Positions 55,184 to 63,824 of a DNA stretch of 64,000 nt are shown one piece after another. Position numbers and translations under genes: made by a program. The notes under the pieces are model-generated. The model searched no databases and was not told where the DNA came from. It saw only the letters and a program-made list of their open reading frames with translations. Source of the stretch: Streptomyces sp. ALI-76-A (lineage in GTDB: Bacteria; Actinomycetota; Actinomycetes; Streptomycetales; Streptomycetaceae); assembly GCF_030287445.1 (NCBI RefSeq), contig NZ_JASVWB010000002.1, forward strand, positions 1,674,001 to 1,738,000. Direction: 5' to 3'. Within the stretch, counting starts at the first letter, position 1. Every line of letters begins with the position of its first letter.

Positions 55184-56098
55184 GTGTACGACCCCACCCG
55201 GCTCGCCGCGCTGGTCGCGGTCGCGGAGGCCGGGTCGATCACCCGGGCCGCCGAGCGCCTCGGCTACACGCCGCCCGCCCTCTCCCAGCAGCTGGCCAAG
55301 CTGGAGCGGGAGGCCGGCACCGCGCTGCTGGTCCGGCACCATCGCGGGGCGCGGCTGACGGGAGCGGGCGAGCTGCTGGTGGCGCGGGCCCGCCGGGTGC
55401 TGGACGAGCTGGAGCGGGCCCGGCACGAACTGGCACGACTGACCGGTCTGTCGGGCGGCACGCTGCGGCTCGGCACCTTCCAGACCGCGGGCGTCCATCT
55501 GCTGCCGCCGGTGCTCAGCGCGTTCCGGCGGGCGTATCCGGACGTCGACCTGGTCGTCATGGACCACGAGCCGTCGGCCGGGGTCGCCGCCGTGGCCGCC
55601 GGCCGGATCGACCTGGCGATGACGCACGCCTACGAGCCGGGGGACCCGGTCGCGCTGCCCGCCTCCGTCAGCGCGGAGCCGATCCTGGTCGAGGAGCTGG
55701 TCCTGGTGTCCGCGCCGGGGCACGTCCTCACCAGCGGCACCTCGCGCCTCCCTCTGGCCGAGCTCGCGGGGCAGCCGCTGATCAGCATGGCGCCGGACCA
55801 TCCGGGGCGGCGGGAGGTGGAGGCGGTGCTGGCCCGGGCGGGGGCCACGCCGTCGGTGCTGGTCGCGACGCCGGGCTATGTGCTGGTGTGCGCGCTGGCC
55901 AGTGCGGGCCTCGGCGTCGGGGTGGTACCGGAGATGGTGGCGCGGACGACGGCCACTCCGGTCGGGGTGCGCGCGCTGGAGGGGGGACGGTTGCGGCGTA
56001 CGATCTCGGTCGCGCACCGGACCGACGAGACGGCCCCCGCCGCGGACGCCTTCCGGGCGCTGCTGCGCGGCGCGTTCGGCCGTGCCGGCCACTCCTGA
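55184..56098 (+). CDS. LysR family transcriptional regulator
   Basis: The 304-residue regulator has an N-terminal winged helix-turn-helix (SITRAAERLGYTPPALSQQL) and a periplasmic-binding-like effector domain. GTG at 55184 is fixed by GGAGG 7 bases upstream. It is divergent from the LysE-type exporter, which it probably activates when an amino acid accumulates. It converges with the HATPase gene. Confidence 0.92.
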   Translation: MYDPTRLAALVAVAEAGSITRAAERLGYTPPALSQQLAKLEREAGTALLVRHHRGARLTGAGELLVARARRVLDELERARHELARLTGLSGGTLRLGTFQTAGVHLLPPVLSAFRRAYPDVDLVVMDHEPSAGVAAVAAGRIDLAMTHAYEPGDPVALPASVSAEPILVEELVLVSAPGHVLTSGTSRLPLAELAGQPLISMAPDHPGRREVEAVLARAGATPSVLVATPGYVLVCALASAGLGVGVVPEMVARTTATPVGVRALEGGRLRRTISVAHRTDETAPAADAFRALLRGAFGRAGHS

Positions 56099-56101
56099 GC
56101 G

Positions 56102-56560
56102 CTACGGCTCCTGCTGCCCGGCCGCGCGGACCGGCTCGGCCGGGACGGTCCACGGGAGTTCGATGTAGACGGTCTTCCCGCCCTCGCGGGTGGGCCGCAC
56201 TCTCAGCTTGCCGCCGCATTCGGCGGTCAGCCAGCGGATGATCACCATGCCCCGCCCGTTGTCCTGCTGGACGGCGGCCGGCAGCCGTTTGGGGAACCGG
56301 GGGTGACTGTCGGTGACACCGATGCGCAGGTGTTCGTCACGGTCGAGCTCGATGTCCACCGTGAAGGTGGGTGACTGTCCGAAGGTGTGCTGTACGGCGT
56401 TGGTGGTGAGTTCGGAGACGATGACGCGGATGGTGTCGGCGATGTCGGTGTCCGCCGCCAGGCCCCACTCCACCAGGGTGGTGAGGACGTAGGCGCGGGC
56501 CGCGGCGACCGAGGCCGGATCGCTCGGCAGAGTGACGGATGCTTCCAGATGGTCTGCCAT
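56102..56560 (-). CDS. ATP-binding protein, RsbW-like anti-sigma kinase fold
   Basis: This 152-residue protein is an HATPase_c_2 domain with N box VSELTTNAVQHTF and the later NGRGMVIIRWL segment, the fold of RsbW/SpoIIAB anti-sigma kinases. It is divergent from an XRE regulator followed by a DUF397 gene, the standard WhiJ-type triad of Streptomyces. Its partner protein is not known. ATG 56560 fits family length. Confidence 0.88.
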   Translation of the reverse strand: MADHLEASVTLPSDPASVAAARAYVLTTLVEWGLAADTDIADTIRVIVSELTTNAVQHTFGQSPTFTVDIELDRDEHLRIGVTDSHPRFPKRLPAAVQQDNGRGMVIIRWLTAECGGKLRVRPTREGGKTVYIELPWTVPAEPVRAAGQQEP

Positions 56561-56686
56561 GGCGACGTCGTCCCTTTCCCACGGGACCGCAGCCCGACAC
56601 GGAGAAGATGTGGAGTACGGTCCCGGACTGGTGCTTCGTCGCCAGACTGCCATTACCGCGGCGGTCACGGGTGGCGATCCACCAAG

Positions 56687-56700
56687 AGATGCATATATCT
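56687..56700. promoter_or_regulatory. A/T-rich inverted repeat in the HATPase/XRE divergent promoter
   Basis: AGAT-GCATAT-ATCT is an inverted repeat in a patch that is unusually A/T-rich for this DNA, 72 bases before the XRE start. It could be a promoter element or the XRE operator. Confidence 0.45.
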
Positions 56701-56772
56701 GTCGCTCGAAGCGGTGAACTCTACGACGGCAGACCCTCTTCGGGTGCCTCGGCTGGAGTAAGGAGTTGACCC

Positions 56773-57633
56773 ATGCAGCACGGTCCCGCGGTACGCCGCC
56801 GGAAGCTGGGCGCCGAACTGCGTGCCCTGCGCGCCGGTGCGGGGCTCACGAGTGGTGAGGCGGCCCGGCTGGTGGGCTGGCACCAGTCGAAGGTCAGCCG
56901 GATAGAGACCGGCGCCAGCGGGGTGAAACCGGCCGATGTGCGGTTACTTCTCGACGTCTACGGAGTGCGTGACTCCCAACTGCGGGAGTTGCTGCTGGTG
57001 TTGGCGGGGTCGGACGAGAGTGTCGGCCGGCATCACTGGTGGCACGCGTACCGCGGGGTGCTGCCGCCGACGTACCGGGATTTCATCAGCCTGGAGTCGC
57101 AGGCGAGCGCGATGCGCACCCTGGAGACCTCGGTGGTGCCCGGGCTGCTGCAGACACCCGAGTACGCCCGTGCGGTGACCCGGGCGGCGGTGGACGGGAT
57201 GGCCGAGGAGCGGGTGGACGCGCTGGTCGAAGTGCGGCTGGCCAGACAGGACGTGCTGCGGTCGGAGCCGCCGCTGGAGCTGAGCGCGGTGCTGGACGAG
57301 GCGGTGCTGCGGCGCGAGGTCGGCGGTCCCGAGGTGATGACCCGGCAGCTGGAACGGCTGGTCGAGGCGGCGCGGCTGCCTCATGTGCGGTTGCAGGTCC
57401 TGCCGTTCGCGGCCGGAGCGCACATCGGCGTCACGGGACCTTTCGTTATCTTCTCATTTTCGAGCACTTCTGATCTGGATGTGGTTGTTCTCGACCACTT
57501 GACGAGTAGCCTCTATCTCGAACGGAAAGAAGACCTCCAGGCCTACACCGAGGCCTTCAACGCCCTTCAGTTCCACGCCCTTTCGCCCGAGGACTCGTTG
57601 GACTACATCGCCGTGCTAGGTGACGGCGCGTAA
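56773..57633 (+). CDS. XRE family regulator with DUF5753 domain (TTA codon)
   Basis: The 286-residue protein has an N-terminal XRE helix-turn-helix (GEAARLVGWHQSKVSRIETG) and a C-terminal DUF5753 domain (about 95-280), the layout of WhiJ-like regulators. Codon 58 (56944-56946) is TTA, so translation probably depends on the bldA tRNA. The DUF397 gene lies 9 bases downstream. These regulators control development or secondary metabolism and are modulated by their DUF397 partners. Confidence 0.93.
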   Translation: MQHGPAVRRRKLGAELRALRAGAGLTSGEAARLVGWHQSKVSRIETGASGVKPADVRLLLDVYGVRDSQLRELLLVLAGSDESVGRHHWWHAYRGVLPPTYRDFISLESQASAMRTLETSVVPGLLQTPEYARAVTRAAVDGMAEERVDALVEVRLARQDVLRSEPPLELSAVLDEAVLRREVGGPEVMTRQLERLVEAARLPHVRLQVLPFAAGAHIGVTGPFVIFSFSSTSDLDVVVLDHLTSSLYLERKEDLQAYTEAFNALQFHALSPEDSLDYIAVLGDGA

Positions 57634-57642
57634 GGAGGCACC

Positions 57643-57870
57643 ATGTCAGCCCTGCCTCGGCACGTAGCATCCAGTACCGATCTGCATGACGTGCGGTGGC
57701 TGCGCAGCAGTTACAGCACCGGAGCGAACAACTGCGTCGAGACGGCCCGGCCGGGTCCGGGCCACTGGGCCGGACTGCTCGCCGTGCGCGACTCCAAGGA
57801 CCCGGCCGGGCCCGCGCTGCTCTTCTCCCCCGAGAGCTGGGCGGGGTTCACCGCCGCGTTCCAGTCCTGA
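57643..57870 (+). CDS. DUF397 family protein
   Basis: The 75-residue protein matches DUF397: WLRSSYSTGANNCVETA at the start, LAVRDSKDPAGPALLFSPESW and FTAAFQS at the end. It follows the XRE gene with AAGGAGG before the ATG. DUF397 proteins bind and modulate the cognate XRE regulator. Converges with bioF. Confidence 0.94.
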   Translation: MSALPRHVASSTDLHDVRWLRSSYSTGANNCVETARPGPGHWAGLLAVRDSKDPAGPALLFSPESWAGFTAAFQS

Positions 57871-57911
57871 TCACTCCCTCCACGTGCGGCGCGCGGCCGT
57901 GTCACGCCGAC

Positions 57912-59039
57912 TCATGGTCGCGTCTCGCCGATCACTCGTACAGCGCGTTCGATCTGCCCCTCGGTGAGGTCCGCGCGGGCGGTCAGCCTCAGCCGTGAGA
58001 TGCCGTCGGGGACGGAAGGAGGACGGAAACAGCCCACGGCCAGCCCGGCTGCACGGCAGTCCGCCGCCCAGCGCACCGCCGCCTCCGGGGACGGCGCGCG
58101 CACGGAGACGACCGCGGCGTCCGGGCGGACCGCCCCCAGACCCGCGGCGCTCAGGCGGGCGTGCAGTTCGCCCGCCACGGCGCGCGCCCGCTCCGCCCGC
58201 TCCGGTTCACGGCGCAGCAGCCGCAGGGCCGCGAGGGCACCGCCGGCCGCCGCGGGGGCGAGGCCGGTGTCGAAGATGAACGTCCGGGCCGCGTTGACCA
58301 GGTGGTCGATCACCCGGGCGGGGCCGAGGACGGCACCGCCCTGGCTGCCCAGCGACTTGGACAGCGTGACCGTGACGACGACGTCGTCGGCGCCCGCGAG
58401 TCCCGCCGCGTGCGGGGCGCCCCGGCCTCCCTCGCCCAGGACGCCGAGCCCGTGGGCGTCGTCGACCACCAGCCCCGCGCCCCGCTGCCGGCCCGCCTCG
58501 GCGAGGGCGGCCAGCGGGGCCGCGTCGCCGTCCACCGAGAAGACCGTGTCGGACACGACGACGGCCGGCCCCTCGTGCGTCCGCAGCGCCTTGCCCACGG
58601 CGTCCGGGTCGGCGTGCGCGACCACCTGGGTGGTGCCCCGGGCCAGCCGGCAGCCGTCGATCAGCGAGGCGTGGTTGCCCGCGTCGGAGACGATCAGCGA
58701 GCCGTGCGGGGCGAGGGCGGTGACCGCGGCCAGGTTCGCCGCGTAGCCCGAGGAGAAGACGAGGGCCGCCTCGAAGCCGCAGAAGCCGGCCAGCTCCCGC
58801 TCCAGCTCGGCGTGGAGTTCGGTGGTCCCGGTGACGAGCCGGGAGCCGGTCGCGCCGCCGCCCCAGGTCCGGGCGGCTCCGGCCGCGCCCTCGGTGACCT
58901 CGGGGTGGCGGGCCAGACCCAGGTAGTCGTTGCTGGCCAGATCCAGCAGCGGCGAGTCGGCGGGGCGGGGGCGCAGCGTCCGTACGAGTCCGGCGCGGCG
59001 GCGTCGGTCCGCCTCCTCGTCGATCCAGCCGAACGCCAT
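57912..59039 (-). CDS. bioF: 8-amino-7-oxononanoate synthase
   Basis: This 375-residue PLP enzyme condenses pimeloyl thioester with alanine in biotin synthesis. It has SNDYLGLARHPEV, GTTELHAELE, the DDAHGLGVLG cofactor segment and the Schiff-base Lys in TLSKSLGSQGG. It is divergent from bioBAD, so all four late biotin genes are here; a bioW, bioI or bioC/bioH source of pimelate is not in the window. Confidence 0.95.
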   Translation of the reverse strand: MAFGWIDEEADRRRRAGLVRTLRPRPADSPLLDLASNDYLGLARHPEVTEGAAGAARTWGGGATGSRLVTGTTELHAELERELAGFCGFEAALVFSSGYAANLAAVTALAPHGSLIVSDAGNHASLIDGCRLARGTTQVVAHADPDAVGKALRTHEGPAVVVSDTVFSVDGDAAPLAALAEAGRQRGAGLVVDDAHGLGVLGEGGRGAPHAAGLAGADDVVVTVTLSKSLGSQGGAVLGPARVIDHLVNAARTFIFDTGLAPAAAGGALAALRLLRREPERAERARAVAGELHARLSAAGLGAVRPDAAVVSVRAPSPEAAVRWAADCRAAGLAVGCFRPPSVPDGISRLRLTARADLTEGQIERAVRVIGETRP

Positions 59040-59079
59040 CGGTCCTCCAGGGCTTTTGTAGGCAGTGCACAGACACTAG

Positions 59080-59146
59080 CGGGGCGGCCAGCCGCCCCGG
59101 ATGTGGCGATACCCACACCGCGAAGCGTCAGAGTTGTGTGAACTCT
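59080..59146. promoter_or_regulatory. Hairpin and operator candidate in the bioF/bioB divergent promoter
   Basis: CGGGGCGGC-CA-GCCGCCCCG at 59080-59099 is a strong hairpin, and AGAGTT-5-AACTCT at 59130-59146 is an inverted repeat 41 bases before bioB. The second has the shape of a TetR-type (BioQ-like) site; no biotin regulator gene is in the window. Confidence 0.55.
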
Positions 59147-59186
59147 CCTTGGCCCCGGACGGCTCCTTAGGACAGGATCGGCTCTC

Positions 59187-60458
59187 ATGGACCTGCTGAA
59201 CACGCTGGTGGACAAGGGGCTTCGGCGCGAGGTGCCGAGCCGCGAGGAGGCGCTGGCCGTCCTCGCCACTTCCGACGACGACCTGCTCGATGTGGTGGCC
59301 GCGGCCGGCAAGGTGCGTCGGCACTGGTTCGGCCGGCGGGTGAAACTCAACTATCTGGTCAACCTCAAGTCGGGCCTGTGCCCGGAGGACTGCTCCTACT
59401 GCTCCCAGCGGCTCGGCTCCCAGGCCGGCATCCTCAAGTACACCTGGCTCAAGCCCGACGAGGCCTCGAAGGCCGCGGCGGCCGGTTTGGCGGGAGGTGC
59501 CAAGCGGGTCTGTCTGGTGGCGTCCGGACGCGGGCCGACCGACCGGGACGTGGACCGGGTCTCCGACACCATCAAGACGATCAAGGAGCAGAACGAGGGC
59601 GTCGAGGTGTGCGCCTGCCTCGGGCTGCTCTCCGACGGGCAGGCGGAGCGGCTGCGCGAGGCGGGCGCGGACGCCTACAACCACAACCTGAACACCTCCG
59701 AGAGCACGTACGCGGACATCACGACCACGCACACGTACGCCGATCGGGTGGACACGGTGCACAAGGCGCACGCGGCCGGTCTGTCCGCCTGCTCCGGTCT
59801 GATCGCGGGGATGGGCGAGAGCGACGAGGACCTGGTCGACGTGGTGTTCGCGCTGCGCGAGCTGGACCCCGACTCGGTGCCGGTCAACTTCCTGATCCCG
59901 TTCGAGGGCACCCCGCTGGCCAAGGAGTGGCACCTCACTCCGCAGCGGTGTCTGCGGATCCTGGCCATGGTGCGGTTCGTCTGCCCGGACGTCGAGGTGC
60001 GGATCGCGGGCGGCCGGGAGGTGCATCTGCGCACGATGCAGCCGCTGGCCCTGCACCTGGCCAACTCGGTCTTCCTCGGCGACTACCTGACCAGCGAGGG
60101 CCAGGCGGGCCGGGCCGACCTGGAGATGATCGCGGACGCCGGTTTCGAGGTGGAGGGCACGGACCAGGTGACGCTGCCCGAGCACCGGGCGACGGCCCAG
60201 GGCGGGTGCGGGTCGCACGAAGGGGCCGGCGGGTGCGGGTCGCACGAGGGCGCGGGCGGGTGCGGGTCGCACGAGGGCGCGGGCGGGTGCGGGTCGCACG
60301 AGGGCGCGGGCGGGTGCGGGTCGCACGAGGGCGCGGGCGCGGGCGGCGGGGTGTGCGGTTCCACTCCGGCGGAGACGACGACCGCCCAGGCGCCCCGGAC
60401 GGACCTGGTCGCCGTACGCCGTCGAGGCACCGGAACGGACCTCGCGCCCAATGCCTGA
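59187..60458 (+). CDS. bioB: Biotin synthase with Cys/His-rich repeat tail
   Basis: The 423-residue radical-SAM enzyme inserts sulfur into dethiobiotin. The cluster-binding CPEDCSYC supplies C65, C69 and C72, and the TIM-barrel core runs to about residue 330 ([20 protein letters not shown] near 275-295). Beyond the core is a tail of about 90 residues not needed for the barrel: five perfect or near-perfect copies of GGCGSHEGA (about 339-383), then [12 protein letters not shown]. The repeats add five Cys and five His, and could bind metal. bioA overlaps its end by 8 bases. Confidence 0.95.
   Translation: MDLLNTLVDKGLRREVPSREEALAVLATSDDDLLDVVAAAGKVRRHWFGRRVKLNYLVNLKSGLCPEDCSYCSQRLGSQAGILKYTWLKPDEASKAAAAGLAGGAKRVCLVASGRGPTDRDVDRVSDTIKTIKEQNEGVEVCACLGLLSDGQAERLREAGADAYNHNLNTSESTYADITTTHTYADRVDTVHKAHAAGLSACSGLIAGMGESDEDLVDVVFALRELDPDSVPVNFLIPFEGTPLAKEWHLTPQRCLRILAMVRFVCPDVEVRIAGGREVHLRTMQPLALHLANSVFLGDYLTSEGQAGRADLEMIADAGFEVEGTDQVTLPEHRATAQGGCGSHEGAGGCGSHEGAGGCGSHEGAGGCGSHEGAGGCGSHEGAGAGGGVCGSTPAETTTAQAPRTDLVAVRRRGTGTDLAPNA
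60201..60335 (+). repeat. 27-bp in-frame repeat in bioB, five copies
   Basis: The unit GGCGGGTGCGGGTCGCACGA plus 7 bases recurs five times, encoding GGCGSHEGA. The first copy has GAAGGGGCC where later copies have GAGGGCGCG. Being a multiple of three it can grow or shrink without a frameshift. Confidence 0.95.
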
Positions 60459-61731
60459 CCTGACCGTGCCCGAGCTGCTGGAACTGGACCGGCGCCACGT
60501 CTGGCACCCGTACGGCCCCATGCCCGGGCGGCAGGAACCGCTCGTCGTGGAAGCGGCGAGCGGGGTACGGCTGCGGCTGGCCGACGGCTCGGGCGAACTG
60601 GTCGACGGCATGTCGTCCTGGTGGTCGGCGATCCACGGCTACAACCACCCGGTGCTCAACGAGGCCGCGCGCGAGCAGCTGGGGCGGATGAGCCATGTGA
60701 TGTTCGGCGGGCTCACGCACGAGCCCGCCGTACGGCTCGCGAAGCTCCTTGTCGACATGTCGCCCGACGGTCTGGAGCATGTGTTCCTCGCCGACTCGGG
60801 CTCGGTGTCGGTCGAGGTCGCGGTCAAGATGTGCCTGCAGTACTGGCGTTCGCTGGGCCGCCCCGCGAAACAGCGCCTGCTGACCTGGCGCGGCGGCTAC
60901 CACGGCGACACCTGGCAGCCGATGTCGGTGTGCGACCCCGAGGGCGGCATGCACGACCTGTGGACCGGGGTGCTGCCCCGTCAGGTCTTCGTGGACGCGC
61001 CGCCCGCCGGCTACGACGAGTCGTACGCGGAGCGGTTGCGCGCGGCGGTCGAACGGCACGCCGACGAGCTGGCCGCGGTGATCGTGGAGCCGGTGGTGCA
61101 GGGCGCGGGCGGGATGCGGTTCCACTCCCCCGCGTATCTGCGGGTGCTGCGGGAGGCGTGCGACGCACACGACGTGCTGCTGGTGTTCGACGAGATCGCG
61201 ACCGGGTTCGGGCGTACGGGCGCGCTGTTCGCGGCGGAGCACGCGGCCGTGGCGCCGGACGTGATGTGCCTGGGCAAGGCGCTGACCGGCGGCTACCTGA
61301 CGATGGCGGCGACGCTGTGCACCGCGCGGGTGGCCGACGGCATCTCCCGGGGCGAGGTCCCGGTGCTCGCCCACGGCCCCACCTTCATGGGCAACCCGCT
61401 GGCGGCGGCCGTCGCCTGCGCCTCCGTCGAGCTGCTGCTGGGCCAGGACTGGCTGTCCGAGGTCAAGCGGATCGAGGCGGGGCTGCGGGAGGGACTGGCT
61501 CCGGCCGCGGAGCTGGCGGGGGTGCGGGACGTACGGGTCCTCGGGGCGATCGGGGTGGTCCAGCTCGACCACCCCGTCGACATGGCGGCGGCCACGGAGG
61601 CCGCCGTGCGCGAGGGTGTCTGGCTGCGGCCGTTCCGGGACCTGATCTACACGATGCCGCCGTACGTCACGGGCGACGCGGACGTGGCACGCGTCGCCCG
61701 CGCCGTGTGCGCGGCGGCGGGAGCGGGATGA
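60451..61731 (+). CDS. bioA: Adenosylmethionine--8-amino-7-oxononanoate aminotransferase
   Basis: This 426-residue PLP aminotransferase converts KAPA to DAPA with SAM as amino donor. Signature segments are [10 protein letters not shown] at the start, [26 protein letters not shown] and the Schiff-base Lys in [11 protein letters not shown]. Its start overlaps bioB by 8 bases and bioD follows, giving a coupled bioBAD operon. Confidence 0.96.
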   Translation: MPDLTVPELLELDRRHVWHPYGPMPGRQEPLVVEAASGVRLRLADGSGELVDGMSSWWSAIHGYNHPVLNEAAREQLGRMSHVMFGGLTHEPAVRLAKLLVDMSPDGLEHVFLADSGSVSVEVAVKMCLQYWRSLGRPAKQRLLTWRGGYHGDTWQPMSVCDPEGGMHDLWTGVLPRQVFVDAPPAGYDESYAERLRAAVERHADELAAVIVEPVVQGAGGMRFHSPAYLRVLREACDAHDVLLVFDEIATGFGRTGALFAAEHAAVAPDVMCLGKALTGGYLTMAATLCTARVADGISRGEVPVLAHGPTFMGNPLAAAVACASVELLLGQDWLSEVKRIEAGLREGLAPAAELAGVRDVRVLGAIGVVQLDHPVDMAAATEAAVREGVWLRPFRDLIYTMPPYVTGDADVARVARAVCAAAGAG

Positions 61732-61767
61732 GCACGATGAACGGCAGGGGTGAACGGGAGTGATGAC

Positions 61768-62538
61768 ATGCCGGTCCTGGTGATCACGGGCACGGGCACG
61801 GAGGTCGGCAAGACGGTCACGACCGCCGCCGTCGCCGCCGCCGCCCGCGCGGCCGGCCGGTCGGTGGCCGTACTGAAGGCCGCGCAGACGGGCGTACGAC
61901 CGGACGAGCCGGGGGACGCCGAGGAGGTGACCCGGCTGGCGGGTGCCGTGACGGCGGCCGAACTCGCCCGCTATCCCGAGCCGTTGGCGCCGGCGACGGC
62001 GGCGCGGCGGGCCGGGCGGGCGCCGGTGCACCCGCGGGAGATCGCCGAGTCCGCCGCCAAGCTGGCCACCGAGCACGATCTGGTGCTGGTCGAGGGGGCG
62101 GGCGGGCTGCTCGTCCGGTTCGACGCGGCGGGCGGGACCCTGGCCGACGCGGCCGAACTGCTGGCGGCGCCGGTGCTGGTGGTGGCGCCGGCGGGGCTGG
62201 GCACCCTGAACGCGACGGAGCTGACGGCACGCGAACTGCGGGCGCGGGGGCTCGACCTGGCCGGGATCGTGATCGGCAGCTGGCCCGGCGCGCCGGATCT
62301 GGCGGCGCGCTGCAATGTGGCGGACCTCCCGGACGTGGCCGGAGCACCGCTGCTCGGGGCCCTGCCCGCCGGGGCCGGCGCGCTCGCACCCGCCGGCTTC
62401 CGTGCGGCGGCGCCGGGCTGGCTGGCACCCCGGCTGGACGGGACGTGGGACGCGGAGGCGTTCCAGCGGCGCGAGGCACCGGCACCGGCACCGGCACCGG
62501 CACCGGCACCGGGAACTTCCGACACCGCCGGGGCCTGA
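61768..62538 (+). CDS. bioD: Dethiobiotin synthetase
   Basis: The 256-residue enzyme closes the ureido ring of dethiobiotin with CO2 and ATP. It has the P-loop GTGTEVGKTV near residues 8-17, KAAQTG, and VEGAGGLLV. ATG 61768 with GGGAG upstream is preferred over GTG 61750. The end carries a run of six Pro-Ala pairs encoded by a CACCGG-type microsatellite (62477-62512), a low-complexity tail outside the fold. The next 185 bases (62539-62723) hold no gene. Confidence 0.94.
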   Translation: MPVLVITGTGTEVGKTVTTAAVAAAARAAGRSVAVLKAAQTGVRPDEPGDAEEVTRLAGAVTAAELARYPEPLAPATAARRAGRAPVHPREIAESAAKLATEHDLVLVEGAGGLLVRFDAAGGTLADAAELLAAPVLVVAPAGLGTLNATELTARELRARGLDLAGIVIGSWPGAPDLAARCNVADLPDVAGAPLLGALPAGAGALAPAGFRAAAPGWLAPRLDGTWDAEAFQRREAPAPAPAPAPAPGTSDTAGA

Positions 62539-62723
62539 GACACCCGGCACCACCGGAACCTGATACTTCCGACGCCTGGACGCGAAATTCCACCCGACGC
62601 CTCGGGACCTGAGGTTCTCCACCCCGCGTTCTTGGGGACTTCACCAGGTGCCGTGACAGCGGGGGTGCGACGGGCCCGTCCGGGGGAGAATCGGGGTGAG
62701 GCCCGCCTGCGAGGGAGGTTGCC

Positions 62724-63413
62724 ATGCGGCTACGTTCCGCCGGTACCGCGAAGGTGTCCCGGGATCCCGTCCACCATCCGCTGTTCGCCCGCTACTACGC
62801 CCGGATCAGTGTGAGCGCCGAGTCCAGGATGGGCGTGGGCGGGGTGCGTCGGAGGCTGCTCGCCGGGCTGGCCGGTCGGGTGATCGAGATCGGCGCGGGC
62901 AACGGCCTGAACTTCGCGCACTACCCGGGCACGGTCTCCGAGGTGGTGGCGATCGAACCGGAGCGCGTACTGCGGCAGTTGGCGGTGGAGTCGGCCCTGC
63001 GCTGCGAGGTGCCCGTCGACGTGGTGCCGGGCGCGGCGGAGGCGCTGCCGGTCAAGAGCGAGGCCTTCGACGCGGTGGTGCTGTCCCTGGTGCTGTGCAG
63101 CGTGCGGGATGTGCCGCGCGCCCTCGGTGAGGTGCGGCGGGTGCTGCGGCCCGGGGGCCAGGTGCGGTTCTTCGAGCACGGGCGGGGCGGCGGCCGGGCG
63201 ATGACCTTCACCCAGCGCGCCCTTGACCGCACGGTGTGGCCGCCGCTGAACGGCGGCTGCCATCTGGGCCGCGACCCGGTCGCCGCGCTGCGGGACGCCG
63301 GGTTCGAACTCGGCCCCTACCGGCGGCTGTCGATGCCGGAGAACGGCCCCACCCTGCCGACGTCGTACTGCGTGCTGGGCACCGCCTGGCGCCCCGCGCT
63401 CATCGAGCGGTGA
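62724..63413 (+). CDS. Class I SAM-dependent methyltransferase
   Basis: The 229-residue protein has motif I VIEIGAGNGLNF, motif II VAIEPE and VLSLVLCSV, LRPGGQVRFFEHG, all typical of small-molecule methyltransferases of the UbiE/methyltransferase-11 type. The acceptor is not predictable. ATG 62724 follows GGGAGG. Its stop directly abuts the stop of the convergent Fic-like gene. Confidence 0.88.
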   Translation: MRLRSAGTAKVSRDPVHHPLFARYYARISVSAESRMGVGGVRRRLLAGLAGRVIEIGAGNGLNFAHYPGTVSEVVAIEPERVLRQLAVESALRCEVPVDVVPGAAEALPVKSEAFDAVVLSLVLCSVRDVPRALGEVRRVLRPGGQVRFFEHGRGGGRAMTFTQRALDRTVWPPLNGGCHLGRDPVAALRDAGFELGPYRRLSMPENGPTLPTSYCVLGTAWRPALIER

Positions 63414-63824
63414 TCAAAGGCTCCACCGGCGCAGCTCGCGCGCGATGTCGTCGACGGAGGCCTCACCGCTCTTGACCAGCCGGGCCAGTTCACGCACCTG
63501 CTCGGGCGAGGTGACGACCTTCAGACCGCTGGCGACCAGGTAGGCGTAGGCGACGGCGGACGCGAACAGGGCGTTGGAGCGCTCCAACGCCGGTACGTGG
63601 ATGAGGAGTTGCAGCAGGGCGGCGGCGGCGCGCGCCTGCGGGCTGTCGTAGACGGGGACGTCGAATATCTCCGCCTGGTGGCGGGCGACGGCCGCGACCA
63701 GCGCGCCCCAGTCGGTGACCTCGGGGTCCCCGGGGGTGTGCCGTTCGGCGAGCATCAGGAGCCAGGCCAGGTCGATGTCGAGGTGGCTCAAGGGATCAGC
63801 GGCGACCTTCGCGCGCGCCGTCAC
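63414..63824 (-). CDS. Fic/Doc-fold toxin-like protein with degenerate catalytic loop
   Basis: This 136-residue helical protein has the shape of the Doc/Fic toxins of small toxin-antitoxin operons. The canonical loop HxFx(D/N)(G/A)NKR is here HVPALERSN (76-84): only the His is kept. The following ALFASAVAYAYLVASGL matches the helix after the Doc loop. It may therefore lack AMP- or phosphate-transfer activity. GTG 63824 is preferred because GGGGGAGAGGG precedes it; it overlaps the antitoxin gene by 29 bases. Confidence 0.7.
   Translation of the reverse strand: MTARAKVAADPLSHLDIDLAWLLMLAERHTPGDPEVTDWGALVAAVARHQAEIFDVPVYDSPQARAAAALLQLLIHVPALERSNALFASAVAYAYLVASGLKVVTSPEQVRELARLVKSGEASVDDIARELRRWSL

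Noticed and set aside
60201..60335. Possible CRISPR-like array
   Set aside because: Units are directly adjacent with no spacers and lie inside the bioB reading frame.
59935..62622. Open frame of 895 codons on the minus strand opposite bioB, bioA and bioD
   Set aside because: It is a composition shadow: the plus strand has three complete, coupled biotin genes with all catalytic motifs, and the minus product is low-complexity Arg/Pro/Gly without domains.
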